A stretch of 48,361 nt of DNA from Paraburkholderia tropica (GCF_914484835.1 NZ_CAJZAR010000038.1:1-48361), one strand, 5' to 3'. Shown: positions 16,440 through 25,590, numbered from the stretch's first letter. A program made the numbers and translations. Notes: generated by a model not told the origin, from the letters alone.

Positions 16440-16790
16440 ATGAACGCCATTCTTCAGCAAGACGAAACCTGGGTCTCGATCTGCCAGCTCGACGACATCG
16501 TGCCGAACACCGGCGTGTGCGCGCTCGTGAACGGCGAGCAGGTCGCCGTGTTCCATGTCGACGACGGCGCGGCGCGCGTGTTCGCGATCGGCAACTACGA
16601 TCCGAACTCGAACGCGGCCGTGCTTTCGCGCGGTCTCGTCGGCAGTCTGGGCGAGCGCATCGTGGTGGCCTCGCCGATCTACAAGCATCACTTCGATCTG
16701 GAAACCGGCGAGTGTCTCGAAGTGCCGGACAGCTCGGTGAACGCGTTCGCCACGCGTGTGGAAAACGGCCAGGTGTGGATTTCGGCCTGA
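16440..16790 (+). CDS. nirD: Nitrite reductase [NAD(P)H], small subunit
   Basis: A 116-residue protein with the Rieske-like fold of NirD. The family sequences are WVSICQLDDIVPNTGVCALV, VFHVDDGAARVFAIGNYDP and the segment SPIYKHHFDLETGECL. As in other NirD proteins, the paired Cys/His ligands of true Rieske proteins are missing, so no iron-sulfur cluster is expected; it supports NirB assembly or activity. The ATG at 16440 has a GAGGA ribosome binding site. It lies between nirB and nasA in the same operon, 69 bases before nasA. Confidence 0.95.
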   Translation: MNAILQQDETWVSICQLDDIVPNTGVCALVNGEQVAVFHVDDGAARVFAIGNYDPNSNAAVLSRGLVGSLGERIVVASPIYKHHFDLETGECLEVPDSSVNAFATRVENGQVWISA

Positions 16791-16859
16791 TTTTTCCGCT
16801 GTTTTTCTCGCTGCTTTTCTGATTCGAACCTCGATCACACCAGCCAGGCCCGAACGCGC

Positions 16860-19800
16860 ATGACCAGCCCGAAGTCCGCGAAAACCGTCAAGACCGTGTG
16901 CCCATACTGCGGTGTGGGCTGCGGCATGATCCTGCACGTCGAGGATGGCGCGGTCACGAAGATCGCCGGCGACGCCGAGCATCCGACCAACTTCGGACGT
17001 CTGTGCACGAAGGGTTCGTCGGCGCACGTGGCGCTGCGCAATTCGGGCCGTCTCGAACGCGCGTTCGTGCGTCACGCGCGCGACGAGGACCCGGTGCCGC
17101 TGCCGATCGCCCAGGCGATCGCCGACACGGCCGCACGGCTGCGCGCAACGCTCGACGCGCACGGCCCCGAAGCGCTTTCGTTCTACGTCTCGGGCCAGAT
17201 GTCGATCGAGGCGCAGTACCTCGTCAACAAGCTCGCGAAGGGCTATGTCGGCACCAATAACATCGAGTCGAATTCGCGCCTGTGCATGGCGAGCGCGGGC
17301 AGCGGCTACAAGCTCTCGCTCGGCGCGGACGGCCCGCCCGGTTCGTATCAGGACTTCGACAAGGCCGATCTGTTTTTCGTGATCGGCGCGAACATGGCGG
17401 ACTGCCATCCGATTCTGTTCCTGCGCATGATGGATCGCGTGAAGGCGGGCGCGAAGCTGATCGTCGTCGATCCGCGCCGTAATGCGACTGCCGACAAGGC
17501 CTCGCTGTTCCTGCAGATCAAGGCGGGCACCGACCTCGCGCTGCTCAACGGCCTGCTGCATCTGCTGCACGAAAACGGCCGCACGGATGCCGCTTTCATC
17601 GCGCAGTACACGCAGGGCTGGGACGAGATGCCCGCGTTTCTCGCCGACTACACGCCGGAGAAAGTCGCGGAGATCACCGGCATTCCCGCCGACGATATCC
17701 GCCGCGCCGCGCAGATGATCGGCGACGCGCCCGAGTTCATGACCTGCTGGACCATGGGCCTGAACCAGAGTACGCACGGCACCTGGAGCACCAACGCGAT
17801 CTGCAATCTGCATCTGGCGACCGGCAAGATCTGCCGTCCCGGCAGCGGGCCGTTTTCGCTCACGGGCCAGCCCAATGCGATGGGCGGGCGCGAGATGGGT
17901 TATATGGGTCCGGGCCTGCCGGGCCAGCGCTCGGTGCTCTCCGAGGAAGATCGCGGCTTCGTGGAAGACGCGTGGTCGCTGCCGCGCGGCACGCTCACGA
18001 CGAAACTCGGCGGCGGCACCATCGACATGTTCGAGCGCATGGCGGCCGGCGAGATCAAGGCGTGCTGGATCATCTGCACGAATCCGGTGGCCTCGGTCGC
18101 GAACCGCAAGAACGTGGTGGCCGGTTTGCGCGCCGCCGACCTCGTGATCGCGCAGGACGCGTTTCTCGACACCGAGACCAACGCCTACGCCGACGTGCTG
18201 CTGCCCGGCGCGCTCTGGGCCGAGGCCGAAGGCGTGATGATCAATTCCGAGCGCAACATGACGCTCATGCAGCAAGCCGTCGAGCCGCCGGGCGAGGCGC
18301 TGCCCGACTGGGAACTGATCGCGCGCGTGGCCTGCGCGATGGGTTACGAAGACGGATTCAGCTACGCGAGCGCGGCGGAAGTGTTCGACGAGATCGTGGG
18401 CTTTTCGAATCCGAAGACCGGCTACGATCTGCGCGGCGCGAGCCACGCTAAGCTGCGCGAAACGCCGCTGCAATGGCCGTGCGCGCCCGCCGATGTGCAA
18501 GGCGCGCAAAGCGAGCGCAATCCGCTGCGCTATCTGAACGACGGCGTGAGCCAGACGCTGCGCGAAAACGCCGACGGCACGCGCCCGCGTCTCGCGTTCG
18601 CCACGCCGCACGGCAAGGGCGTGTTCTTCGCGCGTCCGCACGTTGCGCCCGCCGAACTGCCCGACGGCACCTTCCCGATCGTCTTCAATACGGGCCGATT
18701 GCAGCATCAGTGGCACACCATGACCAAGACCGGCAAGGTGGCGATGCTCAACAAGCTCAATCCGGCGCCGTTCGTCGAGATTCATCCCGAGGATGCGAGC
18801 GCGCTCGGCATCGCCGCGAAGGATCGCGTGGAAGTGCGTTCGCGGCGCGGCCGCGTCGTGCTGCCCGCCGTCGTGACCGATCGCGTGATGCCCGGCAACT
18901 GCTTCGCGCCGATGCACTGGAACGACGTGTTCGGCGACGAACTCTGCGTGAACGCTGTCACCAACGACGCCATCGATGCCGTTTCTCAGCAGCCCGAACT
19001 AAAATTTTGTGCAGTCGCGCTGACGCGCGTCGAAGCCGAAGCCGTGCCCGCACCCGGCACCGCCGCGCCCGACGCCCAACCGACTCCCGAGCGCGCCGCC
19101 GCTCCACTGCTCCAGGAAAGTACCATGTCCCGCGAAGTGACCCACGACGGCGCGCGCCTCGACGCGTTTGCGAATCTGTTTGGACTGGGCGAGCTGGCCG
19201 CGCCGTCGCTGAACGAGACGGAACGGCTCTGGCTGGCGGGTTTCGTCGGCGGCTTGCGTGCGTCGCAGGCGCGCGGCGAAGCGGTGCCGTCGCTGCCCGC
19301 GCATGCGCCGTTCGCGCCCGCCACGCGCGCGTGGCTCGACGGCACGCTGGCGGGCTTGTTCAGCGTCGGCGCGCCCGCCGCGCTGGAATCGTCGCAATCG
19401 ACGCAATCGACGCAATCGACGCAGGGCAATCACGCGATTCACGCGCTGCAAGGCGACAAGGCTTCGGCCGTGCGCATCGCGCATGCGCGTCCGAAAGTGA
19501 CGCTGCTGTGGGCCTCGCAGACCGGCAATGTCGAGTCGCTGGTCGAGCGTTACGCGATGCAGCTGATGGAGTCGGGCTTCGAAATCCGCGCGACCTGCAT
19601 GGCCGATTATTCGCTGGAGACGCTGGAAAAAGCCCAGTACGTGCTGCTGATGACCAGCACGTTCGGCGATGGCGATGCGCCCGATAACGGCGAGCCGTTC
19701 TGGTCGGCGCTCAAGGCGGAGAATGCGCCGCGCCTCGCGTCGCTGCGCTATGCCGTGCTGGCGCTCGGCGACCGCAACTACGATCAGTTCTGCGGCCACG

Positions 19801-21110
19801 GCCGCAATCTCGATGCGCGGCTCGACGCGCTCGGCGCGCAACGCCTGATGGCGCGCGTGGATTGCGACAGCGAGTATCAGGAGGCCGCCGACGCGTGGCT
19901 CGATCGCGTGGTGTTGCGCATCAAGGAAGAGGACGCCGCGCTGCACGCGGTGCCCGCCGGCGGCGCGATTCCCGAGGCGCTGCCCGGCAGCGCGCCGACC
20001 AAGGCGCGGCCCGCCGCGTCGCGTCTGATCGGCAACGTGCGCCTGAACATGAAGGGCGCGTCGAAAGACACGCGTTATTTCTCGCTCGCCACCGGCGAGG
20101 CGGGACTCGAATACGAAGCGGGCGATGCGCTCGGCGTGTGGCCGACCAACTGCCCGGCGCTCGTCGACGAACTGCTCGATCTCACGCATCTGCACGGCGA
20201 CGCCTCCGTGGACGTGCCGGGCGCGGGCACGATGCGGCTCGCCGAGGCGCTCGCCACGCACTACGAAATCGCGCGGCCCGGTCCCGACGCGCTGGCCTTC
20301 GTCGCCGCGCGTGCCAAGGACACGGGACTCGCGGCGATGCTCGGCGAGGACCGCAAGGGCGACCTCAAGCAATGGCTCTGGGGCCAGCAGCTCGCCGACG
20401 TGCTGCACGAATACCCGGTCGAACTCTCGGCGCCCGAACTGATCGGCATGCTCAAGCGACTTCAGCCGCGCCTCTATTCGATTTCGTCGAGCCCGAAGGC
20501 GCATGCGGGCGAGGTGCACCTGACGGTCTCGGCGGTGCGCTACAACAACGGCCGCCGCGAGCGCAAAGGCGTGGCGTCGACGTTTCTCGCCGACCGCGTG
20601 GCCGAAGGCAGCGTGCCCGTGTTCGTGCAGAAAAGCACGCACTTCCGTCCGCCGCGCCATGGCGATACGCCGATGATCATGGTCGGCCCCGGCACGGGCG
20701 TCGCGCCGTTCCGCGCCTTCCTGCACGAGCGCCGCGCGCGCGGCGACTCGGGCAGCAACTGGCTGTTTTTCGGCGAGCAGCACGCGGCCACCGACTTCTA
20801 CTATCGCGAGGAACTGGAGCAGATGCGCGACGACGGTCTGCTCAATCGCCTCGACCTCGCGTTCTCGCGCGATCAGCAGGACAAGATCTATGTGCAGGAC
20901 CGCATGCGCGAGCAGGGCGCACAGATGTGGTCATGGCTCGAAGAGGGCGCGCATCTGTACGTCTGCGGCGACGCGAGCCGCATGGCCAAGGACGTGGATG
21001 CCGCGCTCAAGTCGGTGGTCGCGCAGCATGGCGGCATGAGCGACGAGGCCGCCAGTGAATACGTCGGACAGATGGCGCGCGACAAGCGCTACGTGCGCGA
21101 CGTGTACTGA
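16860..21110 (+). CDS. nasA: Assimilatory nitrate reductase fused to a CysJ-like flavoprotein
   Basis: A 1416-residue fusion. Residues 1-720 or so are a molybdopterin-guanine-dinucleotide nitrate reductase: the N-terminal [4Fe-4S] ligands are Cys14, Cys17, Cys21 and Cys49, followed by the MGD-binding regions (for example CWTMGLNQSTHGTWSTN) and a C-terminal dinucleotide-binding fold. After a linker of about 150 residues comes a flavodoxin domain (LLWASQTGNVESLVERY, about 880-1020), an FAD domain with RLYSISSSP, and an NADPH domain (MVGPGTGVAPFRAF, about 1275 onward) ending in DKRYVRDVY. It should reduce nitrate to nitrite with NADPH in a single chain, replacing a separate electron-donor subunit. 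The BFD [2Fe-2S] tail of many NasA proteins is absent. It is third in the nirB operon. Confidence 0.93.
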   Translation: MTSPKSAKTVKTVCPYCGVGCGMILHVEDGAVTKIAGDAEHPTNFGRLCTKGSSAHVALRNSGRLERAFVRHARDEDPVPLPIAQAIADTAARLRATLDAHGPEALSFYVSGQMSIEAQYLVNKLAKGYVGTNNIESNSRLCMASAGSGYKLSLGADGPPGSYQDFDKADLFFVIGANMADCHPILFLRMMDRVKAGAKLIVVDPRRNATADKASLFLQIKAGTDLALLNGLLHLLHENGRTDAAFIAQYTQGWDEMPAFLADYTPEKVAEITGIPADDIRRAAQMIGDAPEFMTCWTMGLNQSTHGTWSTNAICNLHLATGKICRPGSGPFSLTGQPNAMGGREMGYMGPGLPGQRSVLSEEDRGFVEDAWSLPRGTLTTKLGGGTIDMFERMAAGEIKACWIICTNPVASVANRKNVVAGLRAADLVIAQDAFLDTETNAYADVLLPGALWAEAEGVMINSERNMTLMQQAVEPPGEALPDWELIARVACAMGYEDGFSYASAAEVFDEIVGFSNPKTGYDLRGASHAKLRETPLQWPCAPADVQGAQSERNPLRYLNDGVSQTLRENADGTRPRLAFATPHGKGVFFARPHVAPAELPDGTFPIVFNTGRLQHQWHTMTKTGKVAMLNKLNPAPFVEIHPEDASALGIAAKDRVEVRSRRGRVVLPAVVTDRVMPGNCFAPMHWNDVFGDELCVNAVTNDAIDAVSQQPELKFCAVALTRVEAEAVPAPGTAAPDAQPTPERAAAPLLQESTMSREVTHDGARLDAFANLFGLGELAAPSLNETERLWLAGFVGGLRASQARGEAVPSLPAHAPFAPATRAWLDGTLAGLFSVGAPAALESSQSTQSTQSTQGNHAIHALQGDKASAVRIAHARPKVTLLWASQTGNVESLVERYAMQLMESGFEIRATCMADYSLETLEKAQYVLLMTSTFGDGDAPDNGEPFWSALKAENAPRLASLRYAVLALGDRNYDQFCGHGRNLDARLDALGAQRLMARVDCDSEYQEAADAWLDRVVLRIKEEDAALHAVPAGGAIPEALPGSAPTKARPAASRLIGNVRLNMKGASKDTRYFSLATGEAGLEYEAGDALGVWPTNCPALVDELLDLTHLHGDASVDVPGAGTMRLAEALATHYEIARPGPDALAFVAARAKDTGLAAMLGEDRKGDLKQWLWGQQLADVLHEYPVELSAPELIGMLKRLQPRLYSISSSPKAHAGEVHLTVSAVRYNNGRRERKGVASTFLADRVAEGSVPVFVQKSTHFRPPRHGDTPMIMVGPGTGVAPFRAFLHERRARGDSGSNWLFFGEQHAATDFYYREELEQMRDDGLLNRLDLAFSRDQQDKIYVQDRMREQGAQMWSWLEEGAHLYVCGDASRMAKDVDAALKSVVAQHGGMSDEAASEYVGQMARDKRYVRDVY
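19395..19421 (+). repeat. Three tandem copies of CAATCGACG inside nasA
   Basis: The 9-bp unit is repeated three times and encodes a Ser-Thr-Gln repeat in the flexible linker between the molybdenum and flavodoxin domains. Each copy preserves the frame, so copy number could change linker length without breaking the protein. Confidence 0.85.
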
Positions 21111-21164
21111 ACGCGGGCGCGCATTTCAGCTGACGTTATCGCGCGCATTGAGGCCATCGAGCCG

Positions 21165-21374
21165 TTACGGCAGCGCATGCCGATGGCGGCGCACGCGCCG
21201 TTCGCCCCGCGCACGCGTGCTCGCCGGACGGCCCGGCGCGGTGCCGAGCGCCGCGTAGCGGCCGTGCTCGGCGCTCTTTTTCGCGAGCGTATCCGGCAAC
21301 AGGATCGCGCACAGGAAGGTCAGACTCGCCCCCGCCGTGACGGCGACGGCGGACATCGCGAAAGCTTCGAACAT
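21165..21374 (-). CDS. Small hydrophobic protein of unknown function
   Basis: A 69-residue reading frame starting at the ATG at 21374, with a purine-rich GGGGGAAAGG just before it. The first 30 residues form one hydrophobic segment (AFAMSAVAVTAGASLTFLCAILL) and the remainder is basic, ending in an Arg/His-rich tail; this resembles a single-pass inner-membrane protein with a cytoplasmic basic end. It is divergent from the LysR gene at 21599, so it may be that regulator's target, but this is only positional. No family was recognised. Confidence 0.45.
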   Translation of the reverse strand: MFEAFAMSAVAVTAGASLTFLCAILLPDTLAKKSAEHGRYAALGTAPGRPASTRARGERRVRRHRHALP

Positions 21375-21598
21375 CCTTTCCCCCGACGGTAGAATGAGGG
21401 CGCGCCGAGGTTGGGCGCGCACGACCCCATTTTGCGCAGCGCGCCCGCGCGCGTCCAAGACGTTATTGCGATCGGCACGATAAGCGCGCCTTATGATTGG
21501 ATTGCAGTGTCGCTGCGGGCGGAGGTGGCGTCGATGTCGGACAATCGAAAGGTGCGCTGAGAACACCGCTGAGCCCAATCCAGGAGACCGCCGCCTTG

Positions 21599-22501
21599 AT
21601 GCTTCGCCCGATCCGCTACGTGCTCACCGTGGCCGAGTTGAAGAATTTCACCCGCGCGGCCGAGGTGCTGCACGTCTCGCAGCCGGCGCTTTCGCAGCAG
21701 ATTCGTCAGCTCGAAGAAGAACTCGGCGCGGCGCTGTTCGACCGCAGCGGCCGCGCGATCAGTCTCACCGATTTCGGGCGCGTCTATATCGAGCACGCGC
21801 GCAAGGCGCTCGATCATCTCGACGCGGGCAAGCGCGCCTTGCAGGACGTGCGCGGCCTCACGCGCGGTTTGCTGCGCCTCGCCTATGCGCCCACCTTCGC
21901 CGAATATCTGATCGGTCCCGCGCTGCGCCGTTTTCATGCGGCGCATCCCGCCATCGCCGTGGAAGTGAGCGAACTGCCGCTCGAAGAAATCGAATCGCGG
22001 CTCGAACGCGACGCGCTCGATCTCGGCATCGGCTTTACCGATGTGCGCTCCGAGCAACTGCACACCCAGCCGCTTTTCGCGGAGCCGATCTCGCTGCTGG
22101 TCGGCACGGGCCACGCGCTCGCGCGGCGGCGCAAGCCGATCACGGCGCAACAGCTTCAGGACGTGCCGCTCGCACTGCTGAGCCCGGATTTCGTGGTGCG
22201 TAAATTCGCCGATGCCTATTTTCGTGCGCACCAGATTAGCCCACCCGTGATCGTGCAGGCCAATGCCGTGGGCACCGTGCTCAAGCTCGTGAAGGACGGC
22301 GCGCTCGCGACCGTGCTGCCTTCCACGGTGCTGCGCGAGCATCGCGGACTCGCCAGCGTGCCGGTCACGCCCGCGTTGCCGCAACGCACGGTGGCGCTGC
22401 TGGCGCGCAAGCGCGCGACGCCCACGCTCGCCGCGAGCGCCTTCACGACGCTCCTGATGGCGATGATCGAGGAAGAGGGCCTGGAGCGCGTAGGCGCCTG
22501 A
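21599..22501 (+). CDS. LysR-family transcriptional regulator (CynR-like)
   Basis: A 300-residue LysR regulator. The N-terminal winged helix-turn-helix covers residues 1-60 (FTRAAEVLHVSQPALSQQIRQLEEE), followed by a linker helix and an effector-binding domain from about residue 90 (LLRLAYAPTFAEYLIGP). The helix-turn-helix and domain lengths resemble CynR-type regulators, but the inducer cannot be inferred. The ATG at 21599 lies 8-12 bases after AGGAGA; a TTG immediately before it is an alternative. It is divergent from a small membrane-protein gene and just downstream of nasA, so a link to nitrogen metabolism is possible but unproven. Confidence 0.88.
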   Translation: MLRPIRYVLTVAELKNFTRAAEVLHVSQPALSQQIRQLEEELGAALFDRSGRAISLTDFGRVYIEHARKALDHLDAGKRALQDVRGLTRGLLRLAYAPTFAEYLIGPALRRFHAAHPAIAVEVSELPLEEIESRLERDALDLGIGFTDVRSEQLHTQPLFAEPISLLVGTGHALARRRKPITAQQLQDVPLALLSPDFVVRKFADAYFRAHQISPPVIVQANAVGTVLKLVKDGALATVLPSTVLREHRGLASVPVTPALPQRTVALLARKRATPTLAASAFTTLLMAMIEEEGLERVGA

Positions 22502-22522
22502 AATAGCGGGCTGCGAAGGCGC

Positions 22523-22750
22523 TTAGCGCGCGCGGCCGCGCCAGATTTCGTGGCCCGCGCAGGTCGCGAGAAACACGCCGAGCAGGATGGCGGCCACCGA
22601 AGCCGATTGAACGTCGGCGTTCGCGGCACTGTCGCTGGCCAGCGCGCGCAACCAGAGTCCCGCGCCCGCCGCCGTGGCGGCGAGTCCGACGGCCAGGCCG
22701 GTCGCGGCCATCATCGTGCGCTCGCGCGCTTCGTGTAGTGATTTCATCAT
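22523..22750 (-). CDS. Small two-helix membrane protein, function unknown
   Basis: A 75-residue frame with a polar N-terminus (MMKSLHEARERT) and two hydrophobic segments, about residues 14-38 and 48-66, ending in HEIWRGRAR. The layout suggests a small inner-membrane hairpin protein. GGGGAT precedes the paired ATG codons at 22750/22747. It is convergent with the LysR gene (21-base gap). No known family was recognised; composition and ribosome binding site support a real gene. Confidence 0.5.
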   Translation of the reverse strand: MMKSLHEARERTMMAATGLAVGLAATAAGAGLWLRALASDSAANADVQSASVAAILLGVFLATCAGHEIWRGRAR

Positions 22751-22860
22751 GTCGATCCCCGACGAACGTAGTCATCGTGTGCACGCAAAAAGCGTGCCGC
22801 ACGTCATGACGATACGTCGCCGGAAATCGGACGACATCCGCGGACAAAAATAGACGCCGC

Positions 22861-22883
22861 GAAAAACATGCGAAAAACGCATG
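22861..22883 (-). terminator. Possible terminator after the diguanylate cyclase gene
   Basis: On the minus strand CATGCG, loop TTTTT, CGCATG is followed by TTTTTCGC. The stem is only 6 bp, so it is a weak intrinsic terminator, placed about 30 bases after the stop codon at 22914. Confidence 0.45.
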
Positions 22884-22913
22884 ATGGGCTGGTGGCGCGC
22901 CTGGCGGCCGTTG

Positions 22914-23885
22914 TTATCGACGCTCGCTGCCCGTGGCGCGCTTTTGCTGATACATCGAGGTGTCGGCGCGCACCATCAAGTCGTCGATCGAACCCGTGAA
23001 GTCGCCGCCGGCCGCCGCGTTGCCGACGCTGCAACGCAGTTCGTAGGGCTTGCGCGCCGTGCGGTTGAATACGTCGAGCTGCGTGCGGATGCGTTCGATG
23101 GCGGCGAGCGTGCCGGCTTCGTCGGCGTCGCCGAGCAGCACCGCGAACTCGTCGCCGCCCAGCCGGCCGATCACGTCGCCTTCGCGCAATGCGGTCAGCA
23201 AGATCGTTGCGAACGCAACGAGTGCGTGATCGCCTTCGGCGTGACCGTAGGTGTCGTTGATCTGCTTGAAGCCGTTGAGGTCGAGATAGAGCAGCGAGAC
23301 GGGCCGCTGCGCGCTGCGGCGCATGCGCAACGATTGTTCGGCGAGCTGTTTGAAGCCGCGCCGGTTCGACAGGCCGGTGAGTTCGTCGGTGGTCGCCATC
23401 TGCGTGGCGGCGATTTCTTCCTGCGCCATGTCGGCGAGGTCGCGCAGCACCACGCGTTCTTCGTCGTCGAATTCGCGCGGGCGGCTGTCGATCAGACAGA
23501 GCGTGCCGATCCGCATCTGCTGTCCGGCCGAGAGCGGACAGCCCGCGTAGAAGCGGATGTTCGGCGCGCCCGTGACGAGCGGGTTGTCGGCGAAGCGCAC
23601 GTCCGTGCGCGCGTCGCTGACGAAGAAGAGGTCGTCGCCGAGAATCGCATGGCCGCAGAACGAGACGTCGCGCGGGGTTTCGGAGACGTCGAGACCCGGA
23701 TGCGACTTGAACCATTGACGCCGCGTGTCGACGAGCGTGACGGCGGCGATCGGCACGTTGAACAGACGTCGTGCGAGGCGCGTGATGCGGTCGAAGCGTT
23801 CCTCGGGTTGCGTGTCGAGGATCTGAAACGACCGCAGTGTCTCCACACGCTCGGCTTCGTTTTCCGGTGCAGACGGTCGGAGCAT
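22914..23885 (-). CDS. GAF-GGDEF diguanylate cyclase
   Basis: A 323-residue soluble signalling enzyme. Residues about 25-160 are a GAF sensor domain (start LRSFQILDTQPEERFDRITRLA, typical of this group). Residues about 165-320 are a GGDEF domain with an intact active site GGDEF at 243-247, and an inhibitory I-site R234-x-x-D237 exactly five residues upstream. It should make cyclic di-GMP from two GTP and be product-inhibited. No transmembrane helix is visible. The gene stands alone; the GAF ligand is unknown. Start at 23885 with MLRPSAPENEAERV, which is the usual beginning of this family. Confidence 0.93.
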   Translation of the reverse strand: MLRPSAPENEAERVETLRSFQILDTQPEERFDRITRLARRLFNVPIAAVTLVDTRRQWFKSHPGLDVSETPRDVSFCGHAILGDDLFFVSDARTDVRFADNPLVTGAPNIRFYAGCPLSAGQQMRIGTLCLIDSRPREFDDEERVVLRDLADMAQEEIAATQMATTDELTGLSNRRGFKQLAEQSLRMRRSAQRPVSLLYLDLNGFKQINDTYGHAEGDHALVAFATILLTALREGDVIGRLGGDEFAVLLGDADEAGTLAAIERIRTQLDVFNRTARKPYELRCSVGNAAAGGDFTGSIDDLMVRADTSMYQQKRATGSERR

Positions 23886-24045
23886 GAGTGAGGGCGATGT
23901 GAACGATGGGAGTTTCGATTCTAACGCCAGGCGTCTGTCGAACGCGAGTTATGTGGCGTGCCGCCTTTCGAAATCGCTGCGTTCGCAAGCAGAATCGAAT
24001 GCTGGACGAATCACTCAATTCGCGCTCGACTCGCGCTTGTTGGGT

Positions 24046-24960
24046 TTAAGCGCTTTGAATCGATGCACAGGTTTCAAAGAGCAATGCGCGTGCCCAGCGC
24101 CGCGCCGGATCGCGATGCGTACGTTCGTGCCACGCGGCGGTCTTCGTGAAGCCAGGAATCTCCAGCGGAGCGGGCAGCACGGCGAGGCCTTCGGCGCGCT
24201 GCGCGAGACGTTGCGGGACCACGGCGATCAGATCGCTCGCGCGCAGGATTTCGGGCAGCACGAGAAAGCTCGTGACCGAGAGCGCGACGCGGCGCGTGCG
24301 GCCATGCTGCGCGAGCGCTTCGTCGGTGACGCCATGAAAGCCGCCGCCCGTGTACGACACCAGCGCATGATCGAGCGCGCAAAAACGCGCGAGCGTGATG
24401 CGTCCGCGCGCGGCGTCGGGATGATCGGCGCGCATCACGCACACATAGCGCTCGTCGAACAGACGCCGCGCGTGCAGATCGGCGGGCGTGCTCTCGGGCG
24501 TGACGAGCGCCACGTCCACGTCGCCGCGCGCCAGTTGCGCGTGCAGCGATGGATCCTGCACCGGCACCACGGCCACGCGGATGCCCGGCGCTTCGCGGCG
24601 CAGCACCGCGAGATACGGCGCGACGACGGCTTGCAGCGCGTAATCGGTGGCGGCGAGCGTGAGCGTGAAGTCGGCGCTCGCGGGATCGAAGGCTTGCGGC
24701 GTGAGCAGCGTTTCCACTTCGCCGAGAATCTGCTTGAGCGGCGCGACGAGTTCGAGCGCGCGCAACGTGGGCGCGATGCCGCGCTGGGTGCGGATGAACA
24801 GCGGGTCGTCGAAGGCTTCGCGCAGGCGCACGAGCATGCCGCTCACGGCGGGCTGCGTGAGCGCGAGACGGCGCGCCGCGCGCGTGACGTTGCGCTCGTC
24901 GAGCAGGGCGTCGAGCGCGCGCAAGAGGTTCAGGTCGATCGTCCTGATATCGGCGGGCAT
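24046..24960 (-). CDS. LysR-family transcriptional regulator (NodD/LeuO-like)
   Basis: A 304-residue LysR protein whose N-terminus (DIRTIDLNLLRALDALLDE, then VTRAARRLALTQPAVSGMLVRLRE) is typical of the NodD/SyrM/LeuO branch. The effector domain begins near residue 95 with FTLTLAATDYALQAVV. The ATG at 24960 starts directly before the conserved DIR-x-IDLNLL sequence. It is divergent from the acetyltransferase gene at 25105 across a 144-base region, which makes that gene a candidate target, although LysR proteins of this branch often act elsewhere. The inducer is unknown. Confidence 0.9.
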   Translation of the reverse strand: MPADIRTIDLNLLRALDALLDERNVTRAARRLALTQPAVSGMLVRLREAFDDPLFIRTQRGIAPTLRALELVAPLKQILGEVETLLTPQAFDPASADFTLTLAATDYALQAVVAPYLAVLRREAPGIRVAVVPVQDPSLHAQLARGDVDVALVTPESTPADLHARRLFDERYVCVMRADHPDAARGRITLARFCALDHALVSYTGGGFHGVTDEALAQHGRTRRVALSVTSFLVLPEILRASDLIAVVPQRLAQRAEGLAVLPAPLEIPGFTKTAAWHERTHRDPARRWARALLFETCASIQSA

Positions 24961-25104
24961 GATTTCAGATTTGCTGTGTCATCGAGATGGATGATTTCAG
25001 CATAACGGGTTGCGAGGCGGCCGTCCAGCGCGGGAGGTCGGCAGGATAGCGAAGTAATCGGGTACGATGAGGGCGTGCCGTGAACGATAACGAGGAGCCC
25101 GTTC

Positions 25105-25569
25105 GTGCCGTCCGCCGATTTCGCCATCCGTCCCATCGAGGCCGCCGATCATGCCGCGTGGCTCGCGCTCTGGCAGGCCTATTGCCGTCACTATGACGTG
25201 ACGCTCGACGAGCGCGTGACCGCACGCACGTGGTCGCGCATCGCCGATCCCGCGGAGCCGATTCACGCGCTGATCGCACACGGGGAGGGCGGTGAGCCGC
25301 TCGGTCTGTGCAATTACGTGCTGCATCCGAACACATGGAGCGACCAGCAAGTCTGCTATCTGGAAGACCTCTACGTGGCGCCGGAAGGGCGCAGAAAGGG
25401 CGTGGCCACGGCCTTCATCGAGCGGCTGCGGGAGATCGGCGAGCGCGAGCACTGGTTTCGCATTTACTGGATCACGAACGAGGCGAACGAAGCGGCGCAG
25501 GCCGTGTACGACCGCATCGTGCCGCGCAGCGGACATATCCGCTATGAAATCGCGCTGAATAAAAAGTAA
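25105..25569 (+). CDS. GNAT-family N-acetyltransferase
   Basis: A 154-residue GCN5-type acetyltransferase. The acetyl-CoA binding motif A is visible in CYLEDLYVAPEGRRKGVATAFIERL, with the R-x-x-G-V-A core, and motif B around YWITNEANEAAQAVYDRI. It transfers an acetyl group from acetyl-CoA to an unidentified amine or amino acid. The start codon is GTG at 25105, supported by GAGGAG nine bases upstream. It is convergent with icd, from which it is separated by a strong bidirectional terminator. Confidence 0.9.
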   Translation: MPSADFAIRPIEAADHAAWLALWQAYCRHYDVTLDERVTARTWSRIADPAEPIHALIAHGEGGEPLGLCNYVLHPNTWSDQQVCYLEDLYVAPEGRRKGVATAFIERLREIGEREHWFRIYWITNEANEAAQAVYDRIVPRSGHIRYEIALNKK

Positions 25570-25590
25570 GTATGTCGAACTAATATTGAG

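Noticed and set aside
13529..16450. A very long open frame (over 900 codons) on the strand opposite nirB
   Set aside because: It mirrors nirB codon by codon, has Arg/His/Ala-rich composition, no motif and no ribosome binding site. High third-position GC produces such antisense frames throughout this window.
18999..20783. Long minus-strand frame opposite the flavoprotein half of nasA
   Set aside because: It is an antisense shadow without recognisable domains; nasA is complete on the other strand.
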